Shown: piece by piece, positions 59,001-63,429 of the stretch
Layout of the letters: each line of letters begins with the position of its first letter
Numbering within the stretch: position 1 is the first letter of the stretch
The notes under the pieces: model-generated
Told to the model about the DNA's origin: nothing
Databases searched by the model: none
The model's input: the letters and a program-made list of their open reading frames with translations, nothing else
DNA from: Tolypeutes matacus
Taxonomy: Eukaryota; Chordata; Mammalia; Cingulata; Chlamyphoridae
Direction: 5' to 3'
NCBI GenBank assembly: GCA_026826555.1
Contig: JAKSZT010054565.1
Location: 2,573,467 to 2,637,466 of the forward strand
Length of the DNA stretch: 64,000 nt
Program-made: the position numbers and the translations under genes

Positions 59001-61416
59001 AATGACTTGTAGCAGCCCCCTGTTTGCAAGATCGTAAGCAGTGGTGGAAGATACAACAAAGGGTCATTTCCACAATGAGAAATGACCACCACGTCACAGC
59101 CACGCGCTATGGGAGGCCAAGAGTAAGATTCTGTGTGGCTAGGTCCTGGAAACTTATTCCTTTGAAGAGCCTACAAAACATCAACAAGCAAAAAAACCAC
59201 AATTATGTCCACAAAACTAACAAAGACCACCTTTCATGGCTCACTTTACTCCCAACCAGGGTACCTCGCCTTGGTATTTTCCAAGAACCTAACCTTAGTC
59301 ACCCTGAATCTTTTTTCAGCACTGAACTCCTGCTCTAAGGGATGTGCTTTTCTGGGCTCCCAATAAAAGGCTCCCACAGAGATCCAGTGAACAGTGCTTA
59401 AGGCTACTTTGAGCCAGGGGGTGGCTTTTCCTCCTTATCCTTACTGTCTGTTGAGAAGCCTGAAGCCAGCTGACTCCTGCTCCTGTGTGTGCATCCAGTT
59501 TCTTCTCTCTGGACACTGTCATGATCCCCAAGTCCCTCGAGTTTAGATGCTTCCCAACAGCGTATCTAATATCACTTGTGCTGGGTATGTGACAGGTAGA
59601 CTCTTTGTTGGGAGAGTCTATTTCTAGAAATCCCCTTTTCAGGTAATAGACCTCAAATTGACCCTCAATTTCTTTCTTTTTTTTCTTTCCTATTTTCCAC
59701 CCCTCTTTTTGTTTTACTTTCTAAGATTAGTCTCTATTTTTTCTCTCAAATCCATTGATTTTTAAAAAATTTATATTTTGAATTTCCAAGAACTTTTTTT
59801 GTTCTCTGGCTGTCCTTTTTATAACAGCACGCTGTCTGGTTAAATGGGTGCAAGTTTGTTCTGGTCTATTTTTAAAGTGAGGGCTTTCTTCAAATGTCGG
59901 ACCCTGATGTCTGTTCATTTTCATGAGGAGGACACTAAAAAGGTGACAAGAAGCTCTGAGGGTGGGCAAAGCCTGTCACCATGTGAGCATCCCATCACTG
60001 CAGAAGACTGGGCAGCAAGCAGGTATTTTTACTGGGATAACTCCAAAGAGCATCACCTAAAGGTATTTCTCTAGGGCCATTCAGATTCTCCAAATAAGAC
60101 CCTCAACCTCCTTCTTGAGAGCAATGCACACAGGCTGTGGGAGCTCCGGTAACAAACAGCAGGGGAGTTCATCTCCTGGCCCCTTACTCCTTCCACTATC
60201 TAGTTAGCTGTGCTCTGCCACAATCTTCTAAGAGCCTGGGGAAATCTCTTCTCCACTAAAGATCTCTCATTCTATTCAGCCTTGTGGTTTTATCTTTTTT
60301 TAAAAAGTATTCCTTTACATTTTTTGTTTCAGGAAGGAAGTAGATAAACATGTATGACCCATTTACCAAGTGAAACCACAGATGTGTAAAGCAATTCTGA
60401 AAAGAATGCTAAGAAGTAGATATTACCACTCCCCTGGCAAGTTGTTGCTCCTTCTAAGCCCCTTTCCAGAGGCACATTTGAAAACTTAGTTCAAAAAAGC
60501 ACTTAAGAGTTATAAAGTGGTTTCTCCACAAAAGAATTATTCACCTATAAGAAAGTAACCTGGACCTACAAATAAATGAAAAATTAATAACAAAAGCTTA
60601 AAAGAGAACTTCAAAAGTAATTACACAAACACAACCTTAAAACTGTTAAAAAATCTTTTCAGACTGAGAGGTGACTGCTAAGGGGTGTGGAGGCTTTTTT
60701 TTGGAGTAATGAAATTGTTCTAAAATTTTCTTTGTGGTGATGAATGCACAGCACTGTGATTATACTAAAAGCCATTGACTGGACACTTTGGATGGATTGT
60801 ATGGTCTGTGAATTTATCTCAATAAAACTGCTTAAAAAAATCTTTTCAGGTTAGAACAGGTCGGGATCCCTTCCCGGGGTCTGTTTTCCAAGCAAGTTTA
60901 CCTTTTTTAGGTCTGCTGAGAGTGGTGACACCTCAATGGTCAAACAGGGCTCAATTTTATTCCGGAGCACGGCCATGGGCTGCTGCAGGCCTGACTTCAA
61001 CTTCTGCAGCTGGGCCAACAGACACATTAAACAGCTAGCATCTGCCCCAGGAGTTAGCACCCAACATCAAGGACTTTAGGGCAATGAAGAAAATGCAAGC
61101 TTTTGACTTCAATGTCAAAACCTAGGCATATATGCTTATCAAAAACAACCCAAATGATCCAAAATAAAAGAAAGATCATCTATTATCCAAAAGAAAAAGA
61201 AAGCAATTTCTTTAAAGCAGTAAGTCACAAGATAATTCCTAAAAGAATATCTTCAGGTAAGTGCCACCATCTTGGTACTTTCTCAAGTCTGGAGGGAGGC
61301 AGGAGAAGGATTAAACAGGTTTTTTGTTTTGTTTTGTTTTGAGGGTTTGTAATACCTGATGCAGATCAGAGATTCCATCAGCTCTCAGAGGATCAGGATT
61401 TAAAAACTGCAGTAAT
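14769..61416 (-). CDS. TDRD12: TDRD12, 22 C-terminal exons (960 residues plus stop)
   Basis: Twenty-two exons join without a phase error to 960 residues; the human protein has roughly 1,180, so about 220 N-terminal residues are off-window. Residue numbers start at the first whole codon here. The order is: helicase-like core (about 57-433), CCCH zinc finger C497-C506-C512-H516, extended Tudor domain (about 537-690), linker, CS domain (about 819-910) and acidic tail [12 protein letters not shown]12 (ECAT8) is a germline cytoplasmic protein; in mouse it is needed for secondary piRNA biogenesis and transposon silencing. The helicase motifs are degenerate: [10 protein letters not shown] stands where a Walker A GKT is expected, motif II is DEVE, the SAT motif reads VGV, and no HRIGR motif VI is visible. 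The largest introns hold L1s, SINEs and an RRAS2 pseudogene. The order of SLC7A9 and TDRD12 matches human. Confidence 0.93.
15279..15345 (-). CDS. TDRD12: TDRD12 exon after CS domain
   Basis: It holds 22 codons and one base: [22 protein letters not shown] (residues 909-930). [12 protein letters not shown] matches the acidic segment that follows CS domains. The borders are ATTGAACAG and GTAAGA. Confidence 0.9.
15430..15583 (-). CDS. TDRD12: TDRD12 exon, CS domain second half
   Basis: It reads [20 protein letters not shown] through [21 protein letters not shown] (residues 858-908). It carries the CS hallmarks: the Y-LADMEL strand, a [13 protein letters not shown] hairpin and a W before LLK. 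CS domains are typically Hsp90 or protein-contact modules. The donor GTGAGT is strong. Confidence 0.92.
15669..15782 (-). CDS. TDRD12: TDRD12 exon, CS domain first strands
   Basis: One base, then [37 protein letters not shown] (residues 820-856), leaving [10 protein letters not shown] and the alternating hydrophobic strand IILKIRIR are classic CS/p23-fold features. The acceptor is CTTCTAG and the donor GTAGGT. No start codon-led ORF covers it, so ORF scans would miss it. Confidence 0.9.
15862..15925 (-). CDS. TDRD12: TDRD12 exon, linker before CS domain
   Basis: A 64-base exon with acceptor TTTGCTTTTGTACAG and donor GTATGC. It finishes a Glu codon and reads [20 protein letters not shown] (residues 799-818), leaving AG for a Ser codon. 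The region is likely disordered. Confidence 0.82.
16256..18237 (+). mobile_element. L1 ORF2 remnants
   Basis: Segments of reverse transcriptase end and C-terminus are recognisable ([20 protein letters not shown] at about 16358; [18 protein letters not shown] at about 16955). Interrupted by a 450-bp repeat at 16490-16943 and by another L1 3' end near 17450-17680. Confidence 0.75.
16490..16943 (+). repeat. Interspersed repeat of about 450 bp, copy 1
   Basis: Close relative of 33445-33890. Shared landmarks in order: TTTTGATGAAGTTACTT, TCATTCAGGATGGGTCTTAA, CCTTTATAAACAGGATG, AATAAATTCCCATTGTTTAA, GGTATCTGTTTTCAGCAGCC. It splits an L1. I could not name the family; the AATAAA and TATAAA near the ends would fit an LTR-like or non-autonomous DNA element. 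Confidence 0.75.
18679..19078. other. Assembly gap of 400 N
   Basis: Exactly 400 unknown bases between an A-run with (TA)n and an (AG)n microsatellite, inside a SINE. The round size suggests an estimated or placeholder gap. Confidence 0.98.
19079..19120. repeat. GA microsatellite
   Basis: A pure (AG)n run abutting the gap. Similar SINEs elsewhere in the window have only a short (TA)n here, so this tract is locally expanded. Confidence 0.95.
19524..20500 (+). mobile_element. L1 ORF2 C-terminus and 3' end
   Basis: Continuation of the L1 split by the composite [24 protein letters not shown] then [11 protein letters not shown] (19940-20060) is the typical L1 ORF2 tail. A second L1 3' end follows to about 20720. 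Confidence 0.8.
20894..21000 (-). CDS. TDRD12: TDRD12 exon, basic Ser/Pro-rich linker
   Basis: The exon was needed because the flanking exons do not join in phase. The acceptor CCCCTCTTCCACCCAG is strong. The exon gives one base, 35 codons [20 protein letters not shown] through SENQKH (residues 763-797), and one base, which restores phase exactly. The donor GTCGGT is non-consensus. The composition suggests a disordered linker. A transcript would settle the exact donor. Confidence 0.72.
21780..21890. repeat. CA/TA-rich imperfect microsatellite
   Basis: Alternating ACATACACACA, ACATGTACATG and CACACGTACACC over about 80 bases. Confidence 0.8.
22291..22485 (-). mobile_element. GC-rich tRNA-headed SINE (long form)
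   Basis: Little diverged copy; minus strand reads GGGAGGCGGCTGTGGCTCGA. Flanked by a TCTAGCTCTGTTT duplication (22279 and 22487). Confidence 0.92.
23990..24345 (+). mobile_element. Dimeric tRNA-headed SINE
   Basis: Two heads, at about 23996 (GGAAGCAGATGTGGCTCAGG) and 24170 (GGGAGCTGAGGTGGCGCAAG), each with a B-box, ending AATAATAAATCTT and an A-rich tail. Confidence 0.85.
24369..24485 (+). mobile_element. Short tRNA-headed SINE
   Basis: Head GAGTGGGTGTAGCTCAGTGG, B-box GGGTTCAATCCC, CAAACAAACAAC tail. It follows the dimeric SINE directly. Confidence 0.85.
24486..25227 (+). mobile_element. L1 ORF2 C-terminus and 3' UTR
   Basis: [20 protein letters not shown] and [20 protein letters not shown] (24655-24830) are the L1 ORF2 end. 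The 3' UTR continues to about 25220. Confidence 0.85.
25228..25419 (+). mobile_element. GC-rich tRNA-headed SINE (long form)
   Basis: Head GGGAAGTGGCTGTGGCTCAA, B-box GGTTCGGTTCC, tail AATAAATAAAATC plus A. Target duplication AAGAATAATTATA (25215 and 25418). Confidence 0.93.
26080..26660 (+). mobile_element. Old L1 3' end
   Basis: Typical order ACTTTGGAAAACTGTT, GACTCAGCAATTCCA, then a 3' UTR ending in TTTGTCAATAAAAGTTC. Ends just above the TDRD12 exon at 26885. Confidence 0.6.
26885..27057 (-). CDS. TDRD12: TDRD12 exon, linker after Tudor
   Basis: The acceptor is TTTGATTCAAG and the donor GTAAGT. It reads [20 protein letters not shown] through [11 protein letters not shown] (residues 705-761) and two bases of a Leu codon. 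It is predicted mostly helical; I assign no domain. Confidence 0.9.
27058..29000 (-). other. TDRD12 intron, mostly unique sequence
   Basis: Apart from an L2/MIR-type end at about 28400-28460 (GGTGCTCAATAAATATTTGT) I see nothing recognisable here. Confidence 0.5.
29001..29093 (-). CDS. TDRD12: TDRD12 exon, C-terminal part of extended Tudor unit
   Basis: It holds 31 codons, phase 0 at both ends (residues 674-704): [20 protein letters not shown] then [11 protein letters not shown]. The borders are TTTTTCAG and GTAAGT. The hydrophobic strand pattern fits the end of the SN-like fold. Confidence 0.9.
30095..30430 (+). repeat. L2-like 3' fragment
   Basis: CTTTGCCTTCAATGCCCTGT followed by a C/T-rich stretch with TCCCTTCCTCTGGAAGC matches the ancient L2 3' end pattern. 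Another short L2-like end is near 29790. Confidence 0.5.
30722..30932 (-). CDS. TDRD12: TDRD12 exon, Tudor core
   Basis: The acceptor is GTTTTCCAG and the donor GTTAGT. It reads [40 protein letters not shown] (residues 604-643), then a helix-forming [33 protein letters not shown] is a typical Tudor barrel with an aromatic/acidic FIDEG strand, the site that in other Tudor proteins contacts methyl-arginine of PIWI proteins. Confidence 0.93.
31061..31112. repeat. Poly(A) tract bounded by duplicated AAAGTGCACTTTG
   Basis: AAAGTGCACTTTG is followed by about 30 A and then by AAAGTGCACTTT again, directly before the SINE at 31113. A third copy follows that SINE at about 31480. Confidence 0.85.
31113..31478 (+). 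mobile_element. Dimeric tRNA-headed SINE
   Basis: Heads at 31116 (GGAAGCGGATGTGGCTCAAG) and about 31293 (GGGAGGTGAGGTGGCTCAAG); tail TTAAATAAATCTTTTT. Flanked by AAAGTGCACTTTG on both sides. Confidence 0.92.
31676..31840 (+). repeat. MIR
   Basis: TTGCTTATCTGTAAAATGGAGACG at about 31767-31790 with the ATAAAATGAGATAA follow-up is a conserved MIR segment. Confidence 0.7.
32052..32239 (-). CDS. TDRD12: TDRD12 exon, extended Tudor domain (first part)
   Basis: It starts at phase 0 after TGTGTTTCAG and reads [20 protein letters not shown] through [13 protein letters not shown] (residues 541-602), with two bases over. The pattern of small residues followed by YFGRI fits the first strands of an SN-like Tudor fold. 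The donor is GTAAAA. Confidence 0.92.
32612..33075 (+). mobile_element. Dimeric tRNA-headed SINE, TA-linker form
   Basis: Head GGATGGATGTGGCTCAAATG, first A/TA linker near 32700, then AGAAGGCGTGTGGGCCG and AGCAAGATGATGATGTAACA, second tRNA-like module at about 32846 (AACTAAGGTGGCGCAGGCGG to GATTGAATCC) and a long A tail. Confidence 0.88.
33080..33444 (+). mobile_element. L1 ORF2 C-terminal fragment
   Basis: AAAACTGTTTGGCAGTTTCT and the block coding [20 protein letters not shown] then TCERIN match L1 ORF2 ends. The repeat at 33445 follows; L1 3' sequence resumes after it to about 34190. Confidence 0.65.
33445..33890 (+). repeat. Interspersed repeat of about 450 bp, copy 2
   Basis: Same family as 16490-16943, with matching landmarks in the same order (TTTTGATGAGGCTACTTCAG, CATTCAGGTTGGGTTTTAAT, AATAAATTCCCATTGTTTAA, GGTATTTGCTTTGTGCAGCC). 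Like copy 1 it lies within L1 sequence. Confidence 0.78.
34675..34854 (+). mobile_element. GC-rich tRNA-headed SINE (long form), young-looking
   Basis: Head GGGGTGCGGCTGTGGCTCGA, B-box GGGTTCGGTTCC, body GGCGGGCCCGCCCGCGCGGC. The target duplication AGAAAAGTTACCCTGA (34655 and 34856) is perfect, which points to a recent insertion. Confidence 0.93.
35150..36240 (+). mobile_element. L1 ORF2 C-terminal region
   Basis: The block with [20 protein letters not shown] then [16 protein letters not shown] (35640-35750) and the later ACCCAGCAATCCCAG, AATGTCCATCAACAGATG are L1 ORF2 3' sequence. Confidence 0.8.
36240..37150 (+). mobile_element. L1-associated 3' segment, copy A
   Basis: Follows an L1 ORF2 end. 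Contains GTGGGTGGAGACCCACACAA, a GTCAAGCCCTCAATATTATT block and a final GTAAACCATTGATCATGG, AATCCCCTATGTTCTCTACG part. The same order recurs at 37340-39035, so this is probably the 3' UTR of a lineage-specific L1. Confidence 0.6.
37340..39035 (+). mobile_element. L1-associated 3' segment, copy B (longer)
   Basis: Diverged second copy of 36240-37150 with about 800 extra bases in the middle. It ends with TGTAAACTATAATCCACGGT and GGAATCCCCTATATTTTTTA. It contains a short SINE at 37560 and a plus-strand open stretch of 83 codons at 38212-38463 that resembles no protein I know. Confidence 0.6.
37560..37656 (+). mobile_element. Short tRNA-headed SINE
   Basis: GGGGACGGATGTGGCTCAAA head, CCCGGGTTCAATCCCCGGGA B-box and poly(A). 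Confidence 0.92.
39458..39557 (-). CDS. TDRD12: TDRD12 exon, second half of the CCCH finger
   Basis: After one base that completes a Lys codon it reads [20 protein letters not shown] and ends PAFGYVK (residues 508-540). C512 and H516 finish the zinc finger; GYVK starts the Tudor region. The acceptor is TTTTTTTCAG and the donor GTAAGT. It falls in a repeat-free patch between two L1 stretches. Confidence 0.9.
39780..40260 (+). mobile_element. L1 3' UTR-like fragment
   Basis: GAAGCAAGCCAGACACAAAA and GGACAAATACTGCATGATTG are the L1 3' end signature; no ORF. Confidence 0.6.
40320..41345 (-). mobile_element. L1 3' end, minus strand
   Basis: The plus strand shows the reverse complement of an L1 3' end (ACAACCATTTTAACCATTTTT, TTTTGGCTATTGTAAATAAT, GATTTGCATTTCCCTAATGG). 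Split by a SINE at 41002. Confidence 0.75.
41002..41189 (-). mobile_element. GC-rich tRNA-headed SINE (long form)
   Basis: Minus strand GGGAAGCGGCTGTGGCTCAA; flanked by a TTATTTTCTGTTTTT duplication (40985 and 41191). Confidence 0.92.
41700..43165 (+). mobile_element. L1 ORF2 remnant
   Basis: ATCAATGCAGTCCCTACCAA and later ACTTTGGAAAAAGCAAACAT, GAGTTCAGCAATTCCACTCC follow the L1 ORF2 3' order. It ends 16 bases before the TDRD12 exon at 43181, close to its donor. Confidence 0.75.
43181..43401 (-). CDS. TDRD12: TDRD12 exon, end of helicase-like region and first half of the CCCH finger
   Basis: The acceptor is CCCCCAATTTTAAG and the donor GTAAGC. It holds 73 codons and two bases (residues 434-506), with [20 protein letters not shown] and ending [10 protein letters not shown]. 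The two cysteines (497 and 506) start a C-X8-C-X5-C-X3-H finger completed in the next exon. Confidence 0.92.
43532..43671 (-). CDS. TDRD12: TDRD12 exon, motif V-like strand
   Basis: It starts with two bases of an Ala codon, then [39 protein letters not shown] (residues 388-433). [13 protein letters not shown] matches the motif V position. The expected HRIGR arginine motif is replaced by KIFGGRLYC. The donor GTTTGA is weak but the phase is right. Confidence 0.88.
44248..44365 (-). CDS. TDRD12: TDRD12 exon, second RecA-like lobe
   Basis: The acceptor is TTTCATCTTTAG and the donor GTAAGT. It reads [20 protein letters not shown] through SGSHIVL (residues 348-386), then one base of an Ala codon. 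The upstream acceptor was preferred over a later GCAG because it gives phase 0 to match the exon before. Confidence 0.9.
44860..45165 (-). pseudogene. Unidentified coding-like remnant in a TDRD12 intron
   Basis: The minus strand holds [20 protein letters not shown] then [20 protein letters not shown] with codon-like composition, and upstream in another frame [20 protein letters not shown]. Frames change and no consistent splice sites or phase fit TDRD12, whose neighbouring exons already join directly. It could be a degraded retrocopy; I do not recognise the parent. Confidence 0.35.
45177..45305 (-). CDS. TDRD12: TDRD12 exon, start of second RecA-like lobe
   Basis: It holds 43 codons at phase 0 (residues 305-347), [20 protein letters not shown] through [31 protein letters not shown] is the usual motif IV strand pattern of a helicase C-terminal domain. 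The acceptor is CATTGCCAG and the donor GTGAGT. Confidence 0.92.
45531..45722 (-). CDS. TDRD12: TDRD12 exon, helicase motif III region
   Basis: The acceptor is TTTTTTAG and the donor GTAATG. It holds 64 codons (residues 241-304) beginning [30 protein letters not shown] falls where helicases have SAT; here the triplet reads [18 protein letters not shown] links the two RecA-like lobes. Confidence 0.92.
46780..47060 (-). repeat. Ancient LINE-like fragment (L3/CR1 or MIR type)
   Basis: AAGCACTCTACAAACATTAG TTAATTCACACAACAATCCC followed by GAGACTGAG is the common pattern of an ancient CR1-like tail. The family is a guess. Confidence 0.45.
47719..48142 (+). mobile_element. Dimeric tRNA-headed SINE inside the RRAS2 pseudogene
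   Basis: Heads at 47721 (GGGGCAGATGTGGCTCAAAT) and about 47939, tail AATAAATGAATCTT plus A. The host sequence AAAAAGACAAGAAAGG is duplicated on both sides (47704 and 48141), which proves insertion after the retrocopy formed. Confidence 0.95.
48770..48871 (+). mobile_element. Short tRNA-headed SINE inside the pseudogene 3' UTR
   Basis: GGTCGGATGTAGCTCAACTG head, GGGTTCGATCCCCCGG B-box, poly(A). Flanked by AAAACTGCTTATA twice (48756 and 48868). Confidence 0.95.
49146..49226 (-). mobile_element. Short tRNA-headed SINE inside the pseudogene 3' UTR
   Basis: Minus strand GGGGAGCGGATTTAGCTCAA, B-box GGTTCAATCCCC. Flanked by GCTATATAC duplications (49131 and 49228). Confidence 0.9.
49415..49495 (-). 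CDS. TDRD12: TDRD12 exon
   Basis: A small exon of 27 codons at phase 0 on both sides (residues 214-240), containing [20 protein letters not shown]. It is flanked by TTTCAG and GTAAAA. It sits between 7.3 kb and 3.7 kb introns and was found by phase matching with both neighbours. Confidence 0.85.
49783..50376 (+). mobile_element. Dimeric tRNA-headed SINE with expanded middle
   Basis: Head GGGGACAGATGTGGCTCAAA, second module near 50165 (AACTGGGGTGGCACAGGTGG to GATCAAATCC), tail AAATAAATCCTTT. The middle, GCCAGGCCCCATG-type, is tandemly repeated (see separate entry), making it about 150 bases longer than the other copies. Confidence 0.88.
49900..50095. repeat. GC-rich minisatellite in a SINE
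   Basis: About five to seven imperfect units of roughly 30 bases containing CAGGCCCCATGTGTGGGT then C/GCC. It lies between the two tRNA-like modules. Confidence 0.8.
50376..50615 (+). mobile_element. Short L1 3' end fragment
   Basis: AGTAATACTTTGACGATGCT, GTGGTGGGGTGATGTGTGGG and ACTTCAATAAATTGTT are shared with 4570-4775. Confidence 0.6.
50740..54452 (+). mobile_element. L1 with inter-ORF region and most of ORF2, inactive
   Basis: About 50980-51240 matches the ORF1-proximal part of L1M-type elements. ORF2 starts near 51785 with the endonuclease ([20 protein letters not shown], then [14 protein letters not shown]). Reverse transcriptase follows from about 53000 with stops and frameshifts (SIDAEKAF is readable as the translation near 53660). 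The longest open pieces are about 100 codons, so it is dead. Confidence 0.85.
52062..52164 (+). mobile_element. Short tRNA-headed SINE in L1 ORF2
   Basis: GGAAGCAGGTGTGGCTCAAT head, GGTTCAATCTCTGG B-box, (AAAT)n tail; flanked by AGTTACAAG duplications. Confidence 0.92.
54453..54553 (+). mobile_element. Short tRNA-headed SINE in L1 ORF2
   Basis: GGGAGTGGATGTGGCTCAAG head, GGGTTCAGTCCCCAG B-box, A-rich tail. Confidence 0.9.
54572..54692 (+). mobile_element. Short tRNA-headed SINE following the previous one
   Basis: TTGTGTGGCTCAGTGGTTGA head, GGCTCATTCCCCAG B-box, tail of (AATC)n. Its head resembles 8874-8980, so the paired order SINE plus SINE occurs twice. Confidence 0.85.
55077..55175 (+). 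mobile_element. Short tRNA-headed SINE
   Basis: GGGAACAGGTATAGTTCAGT head, AGGTTCAATCCTAGG B-box. Confidence 0.88.
55180..55470 (+). mobile_element. L1-associated 3' segment, partial copy C
   Basis: GATACAGGCCGTTATATATC, TGTAAACTATAATCCATGCT and GGAATCCCCTACATTTTTAA match the end of 37340-39035, in the same orientation. Confidence 0.75.
56720..56741. repeat. AT microsatellite
   Basis: About ten (AT) units, 42 bases from the TDRD12 exon at 56783. Confidence 0.9.
56783..56910 (-). CDS. TDRD12: TDRD12 exon, helicase motifs Ib and II
   Basis: The exon begins with GT completing a Cys codon, then [14 protein letters not shown] (motif Ib-like TTPHSLL) and [19 protein letters not shown] (residues 172-213). 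DEVE at 201-204 takes the place of DEAD. The donor is GTAAGT and it ends at phase 0. Confidence 0.92.
57414..57570 (-). CDS. TDRD12: TDRD12 exon, helicase motif Ia region
   Basis: The acceptor is TTTGTCTTTGCAG and the donor GTAAGC. It reads [20 protein letters not shown] and on to KLPRG (residues 119-170), then one base of a split Cys codon. [13 protein letters not shown] corresponds to the motif Ia strand and helix of an SF2 helicase. The donor was chosen because only this GT lets the next exon continue as CDVIVTTP. Confidence 0.9.
57820..57965 (-). repeat. MIR
   Basis: CTACACAGCTAATCCACGGC and GGATTTGAACCCAGGCACCC (57890-57935) are reverse-complement MIR core. Confidence 0.75.
58985..59170 (-). 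CDS. TDRD12: TDRD12 exon, helicase motif I region (degenerate)
   Basis: The acceptor is GATGTTTTGTAG and the donor GTAAGT. It holds 62 codons at phase 0 (residues 57-118). [20 protein letters not shown] then [11 protein letters not shown] occupies the place where DEAD-box proteins carry the Q motif and the AxxGxGKT loop. No GK[ST] is present, so ordinary nucleotide binding looks impaired. The ORF is short enough to escape simple ORF calling. Confidence 0.9.
59171..60901 (-). other. TDRD12 intron
   Basis: Mostly unique sequence with T-rich stretches at 59670-59770. A short L1-like 3' end is near 60660-60840 (GCACTGTGATTATACTAAAA). No further exon fits phase. Confidence 0.5.
60902..61009 (-). 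CDS. TDRD12: TDRD12 exon
   Basis: The acceptor is TGTCTGTTGGCCCAG and the donor GTAAAC. It holds 36 codons, phase 0 at both ends (residues 21-56), with [20 protein letters not shown] near its end. It lies just before the helicase-like core and no domain is assigned. Confidence 0.85.
61356..61416 (-). CDS. TDRD12: TDRD12 exon, first in window
   Basis: The minus-strand acceptor is CTATTTTACAG and the donor GTATTA. After one base completing a split codon it reads [20 protein letters not shown] (residues 1-20), ending at phase 0. The preceding exon must supply two bases and was not found up to 64000. Confidence 0.8.
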
Positions 61417-61889
61417 CTGTAAAATAGTTAAAAGAACAATTTGAAGAAAAAAATGTGTTTATGTTCCTTTGATTCAGCTATAATTTTAATTCTTCCTTGT
61501 TTTGTTCTGATTACGGTAAAAGGGCCGATCATGGTAGTTCTCCAGCCTGTGTGTGCTGCAGGATCCCTGCCCGGGGGCTCACATAGGGCAGTTACACGGG
61601 GGTGCAGCCAGGCCTGGAGCCCCTGGCCCGCTTCACTATCTTCATTTTACAGAGGAGAGCATGAAAAGAATGCTATTTTTTCTTTCCTACTTTCCACCCC
61701 TCTTTTTGTCCACATCCATCTTTGCTAACTGAGAGAAGAAGACATCTGAAATTGCTTTCCTCTAGACCCAGGCCCAACCCAACAGGCAGAAAGACTAATG
61801 ACAGCTGCAGAGGGGTGGAAGGGACTGTGTGATAAAGATGGTGGGGTGAACACACACATCAAACTGCACTCTTTCCCTAAATCTCATTC

Positions 61890-62345
61890 CTGCAAATGGA
61901 TTTTTTAATGCAAAAGCCACAAGGCCCAAATGTCCGTCAACAGAAGTATGGATAAACAAAATGTGGTATATCTATACAATGGTGTATGACTCATACAGAA
62001 AGGAATGAAGTGATGCTTTATGCTACAACACAGAGGAACCTTGAAAACATGCTAAGTGAAGGAAGTCAGATATGAAAGGTCAAATATCGTTATTCCATTT
62101 ATATAAAATATCCAAAACAGGCAATCCATAAAAAGAGAAGGCAGATTGGTAGATGCCAGAGGCTGGGGGGAGGGGAGGAGAATGCGGAGAAATTGCTTAA
62201 TGGGTGCAGGATTTTATTTCAGAGTGACGAAAATGTTTTTGAACTAGCACAACACTGTGAAAGTACTAAATGCCACTGAACTGTATATGTTAAAATGGTT
62301 AATTTTATGTTATGTGAATTTCCCTTAATAAAATAGAGAGAGAGA
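61890..62345 (+). mobile_element. L1 3' end
   Basis: AAATGTCCGTCAACAGAAGT ATGGATAAACAAAATGTGGT and a 3' UTR ending in TTCCCTTAATAAAAT then (GA)n. Confidence 0.8.
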
Positions 62346-63425
62346 GAGAAAGAAAGAGAATCAAGACCCACTGCCCACAGATGTTTATAGTAAGCAGGAA
62401 TAGTCCATGGATTCAGTTTGGGTGCTAAAATGCATCTTTTCAGATTACAGGCTCCTTAACATATTTTTATCTGTTAATTCCCACTAGCCTCAAAAGAATA
62501 AGCGCCTAACCCTCAACCAATGTCTTAGTAGTTTGGTGTGGTAGAAAGAACATAACCTTGTAATTATTTGTTTAGAGAGCTGTAAACTCCATGAGAGCGG
62601 GGGTGATGTAATTTTTGTTCATTAATGTATTCCTCTACCTAGCACAATATCCTTTCAAATAAAAAAAACAAAATATTTACCCAAACTGTTAGTCAAATGT
62701 GAGGACAGTACAAAAACATGGTCAGACATGCAAGGTCTCAAAAAATGTTGACTTTTCATGCTTCCCTTTTCCAGGAAGCTGTTAGAGAATGATCCCCACT
62801 AAAACAAGGGAGTAAACCAAGGAAGAGGAAGATGGGAGAGTGAGAAAAGGGGCTCCAGTTCAGGAAAGAGGCAGAGACTCCCAGGTATGGGTCTTCACCC
62901 AGGAAGGCAGCTGGGCTCCAGGCGCAGAGCAGAGCAGGCCAAAAGGGGCTGAGAGGGCTCCACAGAGACGCCAGAGAAAGCCTTCAGAGTGGGGTTCTGG
63001 AGATGAGTCAGTGGAGATATAGGGAAAACCAAGGAAATGAAAGACAATTACTAACTGCAGGTAAATCACAAAGCTACAGGAGAATGGAGAAGTGACCATA
63101 CTTGGTCATAGCGAGGCTCAGCACTGGCCTCGTGACAGTGACAGCACAGGTTCCTGCACTCGTGGATGGAGAAAGGGGATGGGGGCCATTCTGAGGGGGC
63201 AGCGGATGGTAAAACTGCGAAGAGGCCTCCTGGTTCGCAGAGTTGTTCTGGTCAGGAAGGACAGCTGCCCAATATCAGGATTCATCGGCCTGTGTGAAGG
63301 GCATTTTCGTTTAGGCTTTACTAAACATTTGTTTAGTAAAAGTTCTCCAACACTGAAAGAATTTTATGAAGGATGCATGTATTTAGGGAAAATGCCCATC
63401 TTAAATAAATAAGTGGCAGTTAGAA
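62346..63425. other. Upstream TDRD12 intron, little recognised
   Basis: Contains an L2-like end at about 62560-62660 and a GA-rich stretch. No exon ending in phase 2 that could precede the 61356 exon was found. Confidence 0.45.
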
Positions 63426-63429
63426 GCAG

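Noticed and set aside
62683..62775. Possible upstream TDRD12 exon with acceptor TCTCTAACAG and donor GTAAAT
   Set aside because: In the phase required by the 61356 exon it contains a TAA codon.
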